Shown here: in pieces, positions 36,024 to 46,301 of the stretch | Layout: each line of letters begins with the position of its first letter | Position numbering within the stretch: the stretch's first letter is position 1 | Assembly (NCBI RefSeq): GCF_000332455.1 | Contig: NZ_AOGY02000031.1 | Location: 3,833-67,832 of the forward strand | Direction: 5' to 3' | DNA: 64,000 nt | DNA from: Leptospira vanthielii serovar Holland str. Waz Holland = ATCC 700522 | Lineage (GTDB): Bacteria; Spirochaetota; Leptospiria; Leptospirales; Leptospiraceae | Translations under genes and position numbers: made by a program | The notes under the pieces: generated by a model | Database searches by the model: none | Seen by the model: only the letters and a program-made list of their open reading frames with translations | Told to the model about the DNA's origin: nothing

Positions 36024-37169
36024 ATGAACTTACTAAAAGAAACCATCTCATTTCTGACTGATAAAAAATTAGTCTCAGCAATACTCTTTTTATTAGTATT
36101 GGAATGTTTACTTCAGTTCGGTTTGTACAAACCCTACCTAAAGAAAAATTCCTATGCCTCCAATATCAACCGAGTCACAGAACATGTAGTTTCAAAAAGA
36201 GATGTATTGGACCCCGATATTTTGATCGTAGGAACATCTGTAGCTTTTGAAGGAATAAGCATTCGTATGCTTAACGATGAACTAAAAAGGGCTGGATGGA
36301 AAACTCAATCCATTGCCGTTCGAGGTTCCGAGCTCGTAGTCCAACATCGAATTTTAGAAGAATATTTAGATAAGTTTCCAAATGTAAAAATCATTCTCCA
36401 TGTGATGGAACCTGGAATGCCATGGGTCGATAGAAAGTATATTGTGGATCCTACATTAGCGATGTTATCGGAACTAGGGAACTTCAAAGCAATTCCCACA
36501 GTTTTAGATTTCGAGTACAATCTGGAGTTTCCAAACTACCTCTACTTGATTTTTAAATCTGTAGCCTATCGCAAGGATTTATCTGATTTGGTTATCAATT
36601 TTAACGAAAGGTTAAAGGCAATTTCGAGAAAGAACAAAAATCCGAATTTGAATCCTTGGGATTATGAAAACGATCATCCAGAATCAATTGATGAATACCG
36701 ACTTACAAGCGTAGATGATTGCCTAAATCGGTTGGCTCTCCACCTTCCTTTAGAAATCCCCAAAGCATCTAATCCTGACCATAGACGTATGTTGTTTGAA
36801 ACTTGTGGCATTGCAAGTGTTGTCCCACAAGATTCAAATGCCACCGAGGATACAAAAAGATATTTTAGACGGCTGAAGAAAATGTACAACTTCATTGGGA
36901 ACCGAAACATTCACATCATCAATGTATTTGCACCATATTCCGATGTAATTCGGAAGGTAAACAACGAAGGTAGAATGAAAGTCTGGCATGATGGATTATC
37001 AGAAGCACTAACATCTCACCAAAATTTAGATGAAATGGACCTACAAGATTCCCTTGGAGATTCTAACGGGAAATATTGTTTTGATTTAATTCACTTGAAT
37101 GAAGCAGGAATGAAAGAATTTACTAAAATCCTTGCTAAAAATTTGGAGAAAAAACTTGGGAACCGATGA
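36024..37169 (+). CDS. SGNH/DUF1574-like partner of the MBOAT acyltransferase
   Basis: A 381-residue protein with one N-terminal membrane helix (about 17-36) and a periplasmic domain. The segment DPDILIVGTSVAFEGISIRML places a Ser in the GDS-like position, and FDLIHLNEAGM near the C-terminus gives the DxxH-type pair of SGNH hydrolase or acetyltransferase folds. MBOAT-SGNH pairs acetylate polysaccharides, and the same pair recurs at 53-56 kb. Confidence 0.78.
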   Translation: MNLLKETISFLTDKKLVSAILFLLVLECLLQFGLYKPYLKKNSYASNINRVTEHVVSKRDVLDPDILIVGTSVAFEGISIRMLNDELKRAGWKTQSIAVRGSELVVQHRILEEYLDKFPNVKIILHVMEPGMPWVDRKYIVDPTLAMLSELGNFKAIPTVLDFEYNLEFPNYLYLIFKSVAYRKDLSDLVINFNERLKAISRKNKNPNLNPWDYENDHPESIDEYRLTSVDDCLNRLALHLPLEIPKASNPDHRRMLFETCGIASVVPQDSNATEDTKRYFRRLKKMYNFIGNRNIHIINVFAPYSDVIRKVNNEGRMKVWHDGLSEALTSHQNLDEMDLQDSLGDSNGKYCFDLIHLNEAGMKEFTKILAKNLEKKLGNR

Positions 37170-37494
37170 CATCACACTAAGCCAATTACAATCGGAAGTA
37201 GATGATTGGATTCAAACCATTGGAGTTAGATATTTTTCTGAACTTACCAATTTGGCAATTCTAATGGAAGAAGTGGGTGAACTTTCTAGGCTTATGGCAA
37301 GAAAGTATGGGGATCAATCCTTCAAACCAGGAGAATCCGCTGACGATATCCCAAGTGAGATTGGCGATATTTTATTTGTTCTCACCTGTTTAGCCAACCA
37401 AATGGGAATTTCTTTACAAGATGTGATTCAAACAACGATCAAAAAAAATACCAAACGTGACTTGAACCGTCACAAAAATAATCCAAAACTTTAA
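37156..37494 (+). CDS. MazG-like nucleotide pyrophosphohydrolase
   Basis: A 112-residue single-domain MazG-like protein: NLAILMEEVGELSRLMAR holds the EExxE metal ligands and EIGDILFVLTCLANQMGI the ExxD pair. It hydrolyses non-canonical or excess nucleoside triphosphates. The preferred start is TTG 37156, with GGAG nine bases upstream inside the previous gene; another TTG at 37132 is possible. The overlap with the SGNH gene indicates coupled translation, though a functional link is unclear. Confidence 0.82.
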   Translation: MGTDDITLSQLQSEVDDWIQTIGVRYFSELTNLAILMEEVGELSRLMARKYGDQSFKPGESADDIPSEIGDILFVLTCLANQMGISLQDVIQTTIKKNTKRDLNRHKNNPKL

Positions 37495-37499
37495 ACAAA

Positions 37500-38207
37500 C
37501 TAACCGATGGAAATTCCTGCTTCTCTCCGAATTGCATTCCAATAGGCAGATAAGTGAGCAGGATGAGAATTCATATCGGAGATACAATAATCAAACTTAG
37601 TGCGAAAGATAGGATTTGTATCTAATATAGATTCATATTTAGAATAGTCCAAATACATTTCTCGAAAAAACTGTTTCTGCCCCTCAAAATCATAATCTTC
37701 ACGAAAAAACATATAAGCATGGGCCAAGTCGTGAAGTAAATGTTCAAACGCATCTCGTTTGCCTTCGACCAAACTCCCATTCATAGCATCAATCCAGCTG
37801 ATAGTAGAATATCTGTAACCATGGCTTTGTGATTCCAACATTTCCAAAGAACTAGGATTATAGTCTATGAGTCGGATATCCCACTCACCTATATGCCATT
37901 TCCAGAGTGCAAAACGTACGGTATCTGGCATCCCGTAAAATCGAACTACCTCTAAAAATTCTTTGGATTGATTCCTGTTGGGTAATGGTTTCCCCATCCG
38001 CAAAAACGGATGTCTTTTCACTCGGCGTTCTAAGTATAATAATACAATTTGAAAGGTAAGTTGGCTGTCGGATATCTGACCTGTTTCCCAATCAATTTTC
38101 AGTGAAATCAAATTTGGAAGAATGGATTCTGCTTCTTTTTTTAATTCTACTTCAGGGATACAGATTTTTTTGAAGGAGCCATAAATACGGCCATTGTCGT
38201 GAGGCAT
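37500..38207 (-). CDS. hypothetical protein with HLLHDLAH motif
   Basis: A 235-residue protein, no recognised family. The segment DAFEHLLHDLAHAYMFF has a histidine/aspartate arrangement that could bind a metal, and the surrounding sequence is helical with many Trp and Tyr. No export signal. It is the last gene of the kelch/caspase run, seven bases after the last kelch gene, so it is probably cotranscribed. Confidence 0.62.
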   Translation of the reverse strand: MPHDNGRIYGSFKKICIPEVELKKEAESILPNLISLKIDWETGQISDSQLTFQIVLLYLERRVKRHPFLRMGKPLPNRNQSKEFLEVVRFYGMPDTVRFALWKWHIGEWDIRLIDYNPSSLEMLESQSHGYRYSTISWIDAMNGSLVEGKRDAFEHLLHDLAHAYMFFREDYDFEGQKQFFREMYLDYSKYESILDTNPIFRTKFDYCISDMNSHPAHLSAYWNAIRREAGISIG

Positions 38208-38214
38208 AAAGAAT

Positions 38215-39975
38215 TTAATGAGACAGTCCGTAGTATTCCGTTTCTAAATGGAACATCCCTCCAATCTCCCCTCCAAGAAAAAACAAAGTCCCATCCGAAA
38301 ATTTCACACCACTGTGTTTTGTTACACTATACTTAGCCATACCCATATCAAAGAAATTATTACTTTTTGCATAATCAAGTTTTTCCATAACGCGGCTTGG
38401 TTCGCTTGTATTGTATCGGTATCCCCCACCATAAAAAAGAACCCCACCGTCTGGAAGCTCTGATGCAATACTCCACTCCCTTCTAAATTTCGAGTTGGCA
38501 ACCGTTAAAATTTGATTTCGAGTTCTATCATACAGCATAGTAGAATTGTTTAAATTAGACAGTTGTGCTCCATAAATTAAAACATTCCCATCCACCAACT
38601 TCATACACTTCAATGCACCAACAGGAACAGGCAAAGTTGGACCCCAAGAAAAAGTTTGTGTGATAGGATCATAAAACTCAGTTGTATCTTTAGGTGCGAA
38701 GATTCCGTCAGTCCCGCCGATTACAAATACTCGGCCATCATCCAGTAACACGGAACAAGAAAACGATCTTGGAGTCATCATCTTATTGGTAAGCTCAGTA
38801 AAGGTACCGGTAGCAGGATCATATATCTCGGCAGTATTTAAAGAGAAAAAAGCCAAAGGTGTCATAGGATCAAGCTCATACTCGCGAATACCACCTAACA
38901 CTATCACCTTTCCATCTTGAAGTTTGACAATATTATGCAAATGTCTTGGACCATTCATACTCCCCGTAGGAGTGAATGTTGTAGTCTCTGTATCAAATAT
39001 ATAACTCGACGTAAGGGCATACGGACCGGGAGCTTGAATCCCACCTGTGATTAGAAGATTTTTTCCGTCCAACATCACCCCACGTTCCCCTCGCGAGATT
39101 GTAGGCAAACTAGGGTTAGTCAGAATAAAACTAGATGAACCTTTCCGAAGAATCTCAGCACTAGAAGCAAAACCATAAATTGCGATTATATCACCATTGG
39201 CATTTTGGAAGGCATCAAATTCAGACCTACCGTGATGTAAGTTAGGACCTGGCACTAAACCTATGAATTGTACGGTCAGAGAATTCGACACTTCATTCGA
39301 AGCATTGTCCTTTGAATTAGAAAACTGCAAGGTAAGTGATCCAGGACTATTCGATGAAAAATTAACTTCGAAATACACTCGGTATGTTGTTTCATTAATC
39401 TTTTGAACGGATCGTAGAATGACCGATGGCGCGAGAGAACCACTTAAAATTGGCTGCCCAAAATTTGCTAAAGGTTCAGAAGTCGTAAAGTCCCAATAAT
39501 GTGCAGAAAAAAAAGTATAATCGGTAATTGGAATATATCCAACCAAAGATACCGTAGGAATTTTAGTATCAACGATGATTGGAAGTTTATCATCTGTAAG
39601 AGTCTCCCCTGCATTGGAAACAACTCCAGACAGGATTAGTTCATATTGTCCGTCATCCGTGAGTGGGTCAAATTTCACGAGAAGACGATCACTATCTATC
39701 TTAGCAAAACTGATATTTGAAAAAATATCTTGATTGGACTTAGCAAGATACTCTGCATCAATATTTGCAAGATCTCGATTGCATTGCAATAGAACTTGGT
39801 CCACGCTCCCAAGCGATTTATTATTTGAATGATTTGCACAACTAAAGGGACTCGAATTAAAAAAAGCGCCGAGAAACAACCCACCAGTTGATTTTTGGTC
39901 AAAAGGATTTCCATACTTTGCGGGGAAAATACATCCGATAGTACACAATAAAATAGGAAAAATCAATTTATTCAA
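38215..39975 (-). CDS. kelch-repeat lipoprotein
   Basis: A 586-residue lipoprotein started at TTG 39975, which has a strong GGAGGA nine bases ahead. Signal NKLIFPILLCTIGC, then an N-terminal region of Ig-like beta sandwich type (about 80-260, sequence like DKLPIIVDTKIPTVSLVG), then about six kelch blades, for example DGRVFVIGGTDGI, DGKVIVLGGIRE and DGTLFFLGGEI. Kelch propellers bind proteins or glycans. It is the third of three related genes in tandem; the frame extension to 40023 is not used. Confidence 0.85.
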   Translation of the reverse strand: MNKLIFPILLCTIGCIFPAKYGNPFDQKSTGGLFLGAFFNSSPFSCANHSNNKSLGSVDQVLLQCNRDLANIDAEYLAKSNQDIFSNISFAKIDSDRLLVKFDPLTDDGQYELILSGVVSNAGETLTDDKLPIIVDTKIPTVSLVGYIPITDYTFFSAHYWDFTTSEPLANFGQPILSGSLAPSVILRSVQKINETTYRVYFEVNFSSNSPGSLTLQFSNSKDNASNEVSNSLTVQFIGLVPGPNLHHGRSEFDAFQNANGDIIAIYGFASSAEILRKGSSSFILTNPSLPTISRGERGVMLDGKNLLITGGIQAPGPYALTSSYIFDTETTTFTPTGSMNGPRHLHNIVKLQDGKVIVLGGIREYELDPMTPLAFFSLNTAEIYDPATGTFTELTNKMMTPRSFSCSVLLDDGRVFVIGGTDGIFAPKDTTEFYDPITQTFSWGPTLPVPVGALKCMKLVDGNVLIYGAQLSNLNNSTMLYDRTRNQILTVANSKFRREWSIASELPDGGVLFYGGGYRYNTSEPSRVMEKLDYAKSNNFFDMGMAKYSVTKHSGVKFSDGTLFFLGGEIGGMFHLETEYYGLSH

Positions 39976-41818
39976 AACTGTATTCCTCCGTATTACCAAG
40001 GATATCACCAATCCTACCGCCAAGGATCATCCCACCACCAGTAGAAGAGTAACGGATTTCACAACCATCCCAACGAGCATTTAAGGAACGGCTTGTCATA
40101 TAAAATCGGTTGATTGACTCAGACCAAGACTCTGTATCATGAATTGAATCAAATGTGGCACCGTTTACAGTTCGATACTCTAAACCACCTGCGACAATGA
40201 GTTGGTCTTTCCCATAAGGGAAAATAAAAGACGAACCCCACTCCCTTCCAAAAAGTAGATTTTTATGATCTCGAATGGTATCTGTGGTTGGGTTATAAAT
40301 TTGAGCACGTAACACAGGTTGGGCGAAATCATACCGAGAGTTCACCCCTCCCAAAATCAATATCTCTCCATTCGTAAGTCCGTGAACAAAGTGATTGAAT
40401 CTTTTGTATAACTTCGCAGTAGATTTAGAGAGAGTCTTTGTATTGATATCATAAACCTCAATGGAATCCAACGCATGTGCGTTAAAATTATTTGCCATAG
40501 GACCAAACACATCAGTATGTTCCCCTCCAATGATAATCACTTTACCAGAAATATGCGAGAGAATCTGTGCGTGTTTACCTCTGGAATCAGAAAGATTTCC
40601 AATGGTTTCCACTGTCATAGTCGCTGGATCATTTGTGATATGAACCAACTCAACCATCCCAACGGATTGGATCGGCTTAAATGGACTCATCCCTCCAACA
40701 ACAAGCACATCTCCATTCGGAAGCACGGTCATTTTATGAAATAATCGGGGGGTTGTTAACTGCGGGCCCTCTGTCCAAGTATTCGTAGTTGGGTCATAAA
40801 CTTCGGTAGAAGTTAACTCATCGTTTGAAGGCCCAACTTTTCCACCTAATCCAGCTGCGGCAAAAATTCTTCCATCAAGGAGTTTGACGGCTTCGAATTC
40901 TTGCCTACGATAGACCATCTCAGGTGCAGGAATGAATTGTTTCGAAACAGAATCGTAAAACTCAGCATGGCTCAGTGTTCCATTCCCATTAATCAAAACA
41001 TCTTTTTTAGCCTTTCCTCCAAAAATTAAACGTCGACCATCATCTAATTCAACACCAACACAAGACCTCCTTGCTACATTTAAGTTAGGTCCACTTCTGA
41101 AGGCATAAACGTTTACAGGGACCATCACAGTTCCTTGAGAATTAGAAGCTTTGTCTTTAATGTTCAGAAAGGAAATCGTTAATATACCGCCGCTGGAATT
41201 TGGATTTCCAGCAAATAACAAACGTATGTTGCGATCGGAAGTTATTATATCAGAAACCACAAGACTATTTTTAGCAGTCCCAGACAAACTAACTTGAGAC
41301 AGGTCCCCATCCCATACAATGTCTTCATTGGAAACGATGTCCAAAAACCCCGATTCTAATTCAGAGATATCTATTCCGTTACCTGTTCGAAGTTCAAGAA
41401 TAGGTGGTTGGGAATCAATTTCAAATTCAAATTTTTCTGGATTTACTAAAAGGGATTCGTTTAGATAATAATCCTTTAAATTGATACTAAACCTTCCACT
41501 CGTGATGGATGGGTTCATTCGAATTTCATATAGAAACTTACTACGTGGAATGATTTGTAAAATGGGACTATCGCCGACCCCAGAAATAGGTAATTTTAGC
41601 CCTTCAACTTTGGTCGTAAAATCATGGTTAGTTGATACATACATAACCCCACCAGGTTGCACACGATTGGTAGAAAATTCCATGGTAACAACTGGTTCTG
41701 AGCCTAAAAGGAGAAGCGCTAAACTTGTTGGGGAGTTTGGATCAAATAAATTATTACCTGTTCCTATCTTACAAGATACAAATAAACCAATGAGGAAGAT
41801 GGTTCTAATCTTTTCCAT
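39968..41818 (-). CDS. kelch-repeat lipoprotein
   Basis: A 616-residue lipoprotein with a relaxed lipobox (LIGLFVSC, Cys16), a beta-sandwich N-terminal half (about 45-240) and a C-terminal beta-propeller with clear kelch motifs (DGRRLIFGGKAK, DGRIFAAAGLGG, NGDVLVVGGMSP, SGKVIIIGGEHT, NGEILILGGVNS, KDQLIVAGGLEY). It overlaps the previous kelch gene by 14 bases and the next by eight, so the three are co-translated. Surface or outer-membrane display is likely. Confidence 0.87.
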   Translation of the reverse strand: MEKIRTIFLIGLFVSCKIGTGNNLFDPNSPTSLALLLLGSEPVVTMEFSTNRVQPGGVMYVSTNHDFTTKVEGLKLPISGVGDSPILQIIPRSKFLYEIRMNPSITSGRFSINLKDYYLNESLLVNPEKFEFEIDSQPPILELRTGNGIDISELESGFLDIVSNEDIVWDGDLSQVSLSGTAKNSLVVSDIITSDRNIRLLFAGNPNSSGGILTISFLNIKDKASNSQGTVMVPVNVYAFRSGPNLNVARRSCVGVELDDGRRLIFGGKAKKDVLINGNGTLSHAEFYDSVSKQFIPAPEMVYRRQEFEAVKLLDGRIFAAAGLGGKVGPSNDELTSTEVYDPTTNTWTEGPQLTTPRLFHKMTVLPNGDVLVVGGMSPFKPIQSVGMVELVHITNDPATMTVETIGNLSDSRGKHAQILSHISGKVIIIGGEHTDVFGPMANNFNAHALDSIEVYDINTKTLSKSTAKLYKRFNHFVHGLTNGEILILGGVNSRYDFAQPVLRAQIYNPTTDTIRDHKNLLFGREWGSSFIFPYGKDQLIVAGGLEYRTVNGATFDSIHDTESWSESINRFYMTSRSLNARWDGCEIRYSSTGGGMILGGRIGDILGNTEEYSFE

Positions 41819-43319
41819 ACAACTCTACTCTTGTATCAACTAGTGCAGAATCACCAAACACAACAATTCCCTTACTGGTTTGTATTGCTGTATGTTCGGA
41901 ACGTGCATTCATCATTGTATCGACTATAAAATTTTGTTTCTCAACATGATCATAAAGTTCTAAAATTCCTGATTTATAATAAGTATCCACTCCACCTGTA
42001 TAAAGAATTTGGGAATTTGAAAAAGTTACGATAGAACTTCCGTTTTTTATTCTACTGGTAAAACCATGGGTTTTCGTAACAGAACTCACTTCATTCCATG
42101 ACTCAATACTTCGGGAACCCACTCCACTCCCCGTGACACCACCTAAAACCAATCGATCTCCACCGGGCATCGGGATACTTGTCACATTCGACCTGAATGT
42201 TGGCATCAGTACAGGTAATGAACTTAAAGTTTGGGTATTAATATCTAAACTATTGATAAGATTTGAATAAACCGCATAAACTAAGAGTCGGTCTTTACCC
42301 CCAAAAAACAATATCCTCTGTTTGTTTGCATCATACTCTGCAAATTGGAACAAAGTGTTCATTGGAAAATTAGCTGTGGATGCCAGGAATGTCGAAGTTG
42401 CATCCTGAATAGAAATATATTCATGATCATTTGAAATGGCTGTGTGGTCGGTTCCTACTTGGAATTGTCCACCAGAAATCAGTAAGTCACCATTGGATAA
42501 ACAAACCATCGTATGGCCAGACCTTCGTCTTTGCATTGTTACCGAAAGTTCCGCAACAGTTTGGTTTGTCACATTGATTCGATAAATTCTATCATTGATT
42601 TGAGAATCTACGGTTGGATCACCTCGAATGGTTTTTCCACCCGATACATAAACATTTCCAATCTGATCAGTGCAGATTGCCATACCCATCAAACTTTGAT
42701 TGAGTGGGGGAAGTAAAGTAGACACCCCAACTTCAGGATTAAAAATTTCTACAGTAGGGACTGTGTTTCCCGATATGGAAACCCCTCCTACCAATAGTAT
42801 TCGTCCATCTAACAAGGCGGTAGTTGTTATTTGACCTTTCGCTTCTGATATTGAACCAATATAACGCGGGTACGGAAATTTGAAATCTAATACTTTACCC
42901 GAAAATGAATAATTACCTAATGACTCTGGCCTTTGAATGAATATAGAAATTGGTTCTCTCCATTCTGACCGAGAGGACACAGAAAAAAGTAGGCGAATTT
43001 TAGATTCTGATAACGGGAATACATCTCGCATTACCAAATCATCCTTATAGTTTTCTGAAACACGGAAGTGATTTTTCGCAAAATGCGATGCTATAGGTTG
43101 GCTTAGATCCAAATCAAGTATTTCTGTTTTTACAAAGGATGGATAATCGTTCGGTTGGTAACGGGATGAAATTTCAACCTGGTCCTGAAAAACTAATGTG
43201 GATAAAACCGCAACGGAACTACCAGCAAAAGTAGTCGGATCAAAGATGTTTTGAGAAGAATTCTTTATCTTACAGTGAAAGAGTAATAAAGTTAAGAGTA
43301 GACTAAAACTGCATCGCAT
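41805..43319 (-). CDS. kelch-repeat lipoprotein
   Basis: A 504-residue lipoprotein (SLLLTLLLFHC, Cys16) with a shorter N-terminal beta region and a propeller of kelch-like repeats (DGRILLVGGVSI, IGNVYVSGGKTI, NGDLLISGGQFQ, GDRLVLGGVTG, NSQILYTGGVDT). It starts 17 bases inside the caspase-like gene. The three propellers differ in sequence and appear to be old duplicates rather than recent copies. Confidence 0.85.
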   Translation of the reverse strand: MRCSFSLLLTLLLFHCKIKNSSQNIFDPTTFAGSSVAVLSTLVFQDQVEISSRYQPNDYPSFVKTEILDLDLSQPIASHFAKNHFRVSENYKDDLVMRDVFPLSESKIRLLFSVSSRSEWREPISIFIQRPESLGNYSFSGKVLDFKFPYPRYIGSISEAKGQITTTALLDGRILLVGGVSISGNTVPTVEIFNPEVGVSTLLPPLNQSLMGMAICTDQIGNVYVSGGKTIRGDPTVDSQINDRIYRINVTNQTVAELSVTMQRRRSGHTMVCLSNGDLLISGGQFQVGTDHTAISNDHEYISIQDATSTFLASTANFPMNTLFQFAEYDANKQRILFFGGKDRLLVYAVYSNLINSLDINTQTLSSLPVLMPTFRSNVTSIPMPGGDRLVLGGVTGSGVGSRSIESWNEVSSVTKTHGFTSRIKNGSSIVTFSNSQILYTGGVDTYYKSGILELYDHVEKQNFIVDTMMNARSEHTAIQTSKGIVVFGDSALVDTRVELYGKD

Positions 43320-44607
43320 ATCCTAACTTCCCAACCCTGTCGATTCCCATAAGTCCATGGTTTTCCCAATCAAACTCGAGCAAAACACCCGACTTTTCCT
43401 TAGGATTGGGTCCCAATAGATAAAAATCAAACACATTTGCTGACCAAAGTATAAGAAGTACGGTAAGAGCTTGGGACAAGTGGGTCCTAGATGACTCCAT
43501 CCTTTGTCTATATGGCTCAATTAAGTAGTAGTTTAATGCGACAGTCTCTGCTACACGAGCGTTCGGTGGAACGCCAATTGCTGATTCATAGTTTGCTTTA
43601 TCGCGTCGATAGGTGTTATATTGAAACCCAGCATAAAGAACTCCCAAAGAAAAAATGGACATATAGATTTTCCCTTTCTCTTCTTGCCCTCTCGCATACT
43701 GTCCCCAACCCGGGAAAAGGAAGGAGCGGAAGGCATAAGTCGGATTGTAGGGATTGAATAAAGGTGCATCTGCCAGTGATGTCTCTGGATTGACTGCATA
43801 GGTTAAAATTGTATCCTCGGATTTCTCCGCATATTCTTTCGTATACGGTTTTTGTAATTTCTGATTGGCCTTTCCCCATTCTCGCAAAGAAGTAATGACA
43901 TAATTGGATAGTTCGGAATAAGAAACCTCTCCATTGTAGTTGGAATCCGCCCTACCTTCCAATCCATAGATGAGAAACTTAGTAAAGACACCATAACCTG
44001 ACTTTGGGTCTTCGAAACTGGAATAACCTACCTTAGTCGAATAGAATACAGAAAGAATTTCCGAATCACGAAACGAAGTCTCCACTAAGAACTTTTTGCC
44101 CTCTTCTCCTTTGCCATCATCTGGATTTCGGCAAGCATCAATAAAAAAAACAACTCGTTTCAGTTTGTACTTTCGTGTCATCTCGAGGAGTTGTTCTACT
44201 GCAATTCCAGACTCAAAGGGAGTTAAGGGATTAGCATCTTCTGGAAGTAAGTAAACCTTATCATTGTAATCAACCACGCCATGACCAGAAAAATAAAACA
44301 CAAACAAATCGTCTGGATTTGTTTCTTCTAACAATGCTTCAAAATTAGATAAGATATTATACTTGGTCGGAGTTGAATTAGCCGAACCTTCTTGTACTAA
44401 AGTTTGGATTCGATTGTAAGAGCCATAACTAAATAAAATCTTGGTCATCCCCAAAGCATCGTTTTTTGCGGTTTTCAAATTACCAAGAGATAAATTCCTA
44501 TATTCACTAACACCAACAATAAACCCAAACCGCTTGGACCCAGGATCAGCTGCAATTATTACCGGTGTAGTGAAAAATAAGAATATTAGAATTTTTGACT
44601 TCATCAA
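43303..44607 (-). CDS. exported caspase-like (C14) protease with C-terminal membrane domain
   Basis: A 434-residue protein. A signal peptide (about 1-20) is followed by a caspase-fold peptidase domain: GFIVGVSEYRNLSLGNLKTAKNDA, catalytic His109 in YFSGHG and Cys159 in FFIDACRNP. From about 288 a DUF5683-type segment follows (AFRSFLFPGWGQYARGQ) with two membrane helices (about 310-325 and 380-397). Both catalytic residues are present. It lies two bases after a chemoreceptor gene and overlaps a kelch gene, so it acts with them, probably in the periplasm. Confidence 0.85.
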   Translation of the reverse strand: MMKSKILIFLFFTTPVIIAADPGSKRFGFIVGVSEYRNLSLGNLKTAKNDALGMTKILFSYGSYNRIQTLVQEGSANSTPTKYNILSNFEALLEETNPDDLFVFYFSGHGVVDYNDKVYLLPEDANPLTPFESGIAVEQLLEMTRKYKLKRVVFFIDACRNPDDGKGEEGKKFLVETSFRDSEILSVFYSTKVGYSSFEDPKSGYGVFTKFLIYGLEGRADSNYNGEVSYSELSNYVITSLREWGKANQKLQKPYTKEYAEKSEDTILTYAVNPETSLADAPLFNPYNPTYAFRSFLFPGWGQYARGQEEKGKIYMSIFSLGVLYAGFQYNTYRRDKANYESAIGVPPNARVAETVALNYYLIEPYRQRMESSRTHLSQALTVLLILWSANVFDFYLLGPNPKEKSGVLLEFDWENHGLMGIDRVGKLGYAMQF

Positions 44608-44609
44608 TA

Positions 44610-46193
44610 TTATCGTTCGACTGCCAGATCTGCGGCTTGTTTCTCCAAACTTAAAGTATTTTCGCCTACTTTTCTAGCATTAATAACAACTTCTCGGTTG
44701 ATTTCATCCATTTTTTGAACGACAGCTACCATCTGGTCTTTGTCTCTATTGAGAATTTTAGATTCCTGATCTAGTTCTCGTGAAATTGTTTCAATCAAAT
44801 CTAGGGACTCCAACACTTCATTATTAATATTCTTTTGAGAATTAATTTTATTCGTCGCCGTTTTAATGACTTCACTCAAAAGCTCATACTTTGATTGCAG
44901 TGCTTCGGTTTGTTTGAGAGAAACGGAAGCCAATTCCGTTCCTTCTTGAATGAACCGGTTGGAAGTTGTAATGATTTTTTTAATCTTAGTGGCATTTTCA
45001 TTCGAGTTCTCTGCTAACTTTGCCACTTCTTGCGCCACAACGGCAAACCCTCGTCCGTGTTCCCCCGCCCTTGCTGCTTCTATCGATGCATTGAGAGCAA
45101 GTAAATTGGTTCTGTCTGCAATCTCTGCCATAATATCATTTACTTCACTCACTTCCTTTTGAGATTCATTCACCGAGCGAAGTCTTTCTTCTAGATTCTT
45201 AACTGTTCCAGATAATACGTTACTTCTATCTTGAAAGTCACTCATATTAGAATTCAGCTCTTCCACAACGGTTCCAATTTCAGAAATACTAAGTTTAAGT
45301 GTATCTGATTTGTGATTTAACAAAGTAATTTGGTTGTGTTGTTTCCCAATATTGTCCACTGAGGTTTGAATACTTTCGGAAAAAGAGGAAACGAACTCCG
45401 TCAATTCATGAATCGATCTATCTTGTGATTCAATTTGAAAATTAAAATCTATCGTAATTTCACGAATCGACTTAAGAGTTTTAAATAGTTCAGAACCAAC
45501 CTGAACCAAGTCACGATTCAAATTGTCTGAGGTAATTCTTTCTTTTTCTGCAATTTTTTGACGGTCTTCCGACTCGTTTTTGATTTCGTTTAATAAATTG
45601 AGAACCGCAGATGTTAAATACCCAAAACAAATTAAAAACAGTATTTTGAATACTTCATTAGAAATACCAACCGTACTCTTTTGGCTTTGGAATCCCTCCA
45701 CCTCTTTAAACTCAACTCCTTGCCCATAACCAATGACAGAAATCAGCACCAAACAAAAAGCGGAATAGTAGGTACTCATCATTAGAGTTCGTTTGGAAAA
45801 TAAAAATGCAGAATAAACTACATAAAAATAATACAACACATAAAGAGTGGGTGATTTAATTAAGTCCGCAGCAACCCCACTACCACCCATTAGGCCGGAA
45901 GCAGTGACTGCAAAAAGAACTGTAATGTCTAAAATGATAAGTGCCTTAGGAAAAAATGGATGTAATTTTTCCTTCTTGAATAGATAGGCCTGAAGACTTC
46001 CATACAAAAACATACAAGTAATCCCCACGAGATAACTCGTAGTTTGTAAAGTGGTTGAGGTTTTATAGGAACCGAGGGTTGCGATGATATAGAATCCCGC
46101 CAAAAGGAACCTGACCCGATTTACATACACAGGGCCAAGCTCTACCCAAGTTTTTTTGGTTTTTATTGATTCTAAACTAGTTCTCGTCGACAT
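44610..46193 (-). CDS. methyl-accepting chemotaxis protein with 6-TM sensor domain
   Basis: A 527-residue chemoreceptor. The N-terminal 200 residues hold about six membrane helices with no large periplasmic domain, so it may sense a membrane or intracellular signal. The cytoplasmic signalling hairpin has the canonical tip [35 protein letters not shown] sequence (split here by the 20-residue limit) near 385-415. It begins the caspase/kelch operon with a two-base gap. It could couple to CheA/CheW encoded elsewhere. Confidence 0.88.
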   Translation of the reverse strand: MSTRTSLESIKTKKTWVELGPVYVNRVRFLLAGFYIIATLGSYKTSTTLQTTSYLVGITCMFLYGSLQAYLFKKEKLHPFFPKALIILDITVLFAVTASGLMGGSGVAADLIKSPTLYVLYYFYVVYSAFLFSKRTLMMSTYYSAFCLVLISVIGYGQGVEFKEVEGFQSQKSTVGISNEVFKILFLICFGYLTSAVLNLLNEIKNESEDRQKIAEKERITSDNLNRDLVQVGSELFKTLKSIREITIDFNFQIESQDRSIHELTEFVSSFSESIQTSVDNIGKQHNQITLLNHKSDTLKLSISEIGTVVEELNSNMSDFQDRSNVLSGTVKNLEERLRSVNESQKEVSEVNDIMAEIADRTNLLALNASIEAARAGEHGRGFAVVAQEVAKLAENSNENATKIKKIITTSNRFIQEGTELASVSLKQTEALQSKYELLSEVIKTATNKINSQKNINNEVLESLDLIETISRELDQESKILNRDKDQMVAVVQKMDEINREVVINARKVGENTLSLEKQAADLAVER

Positions 46194-46266
46194 AGGATGA
46201 TGATCGGGAAAGGAAAGTGAATGGGAAGTGATTTTCTTTTTTTACCCTCTGAAAGCAGAAACTCTC

Positions 46267-46301
46267 TTGACAAATTATAGTTTGATATTAAACTATTCGA
46301 T
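46267..46301 (+). promoter_or_regulatory. promoter and dyad of the pirin gene
   Basis: TTGACA at 46267-46272 and TAAACT at 46289-46294 (16-base spacer) form a promoter; its start point falls at about 46301, one base from the ATG. No ribosome site precedes the ATG, so the mRNA may be leaderless. The dyad ATAGTTT (46277-46283) / AAACTAT (46290-46296) covers the spacer and the -10 site, which suggests repression. Confidence 0.5.

Noticed and set aside
38215..40023. Long start of the third kelch gene at 40023
   Set aside because: A lipobox start at TTG 39975 has a strong ribosome site; the upstream part is inside the previous gene.
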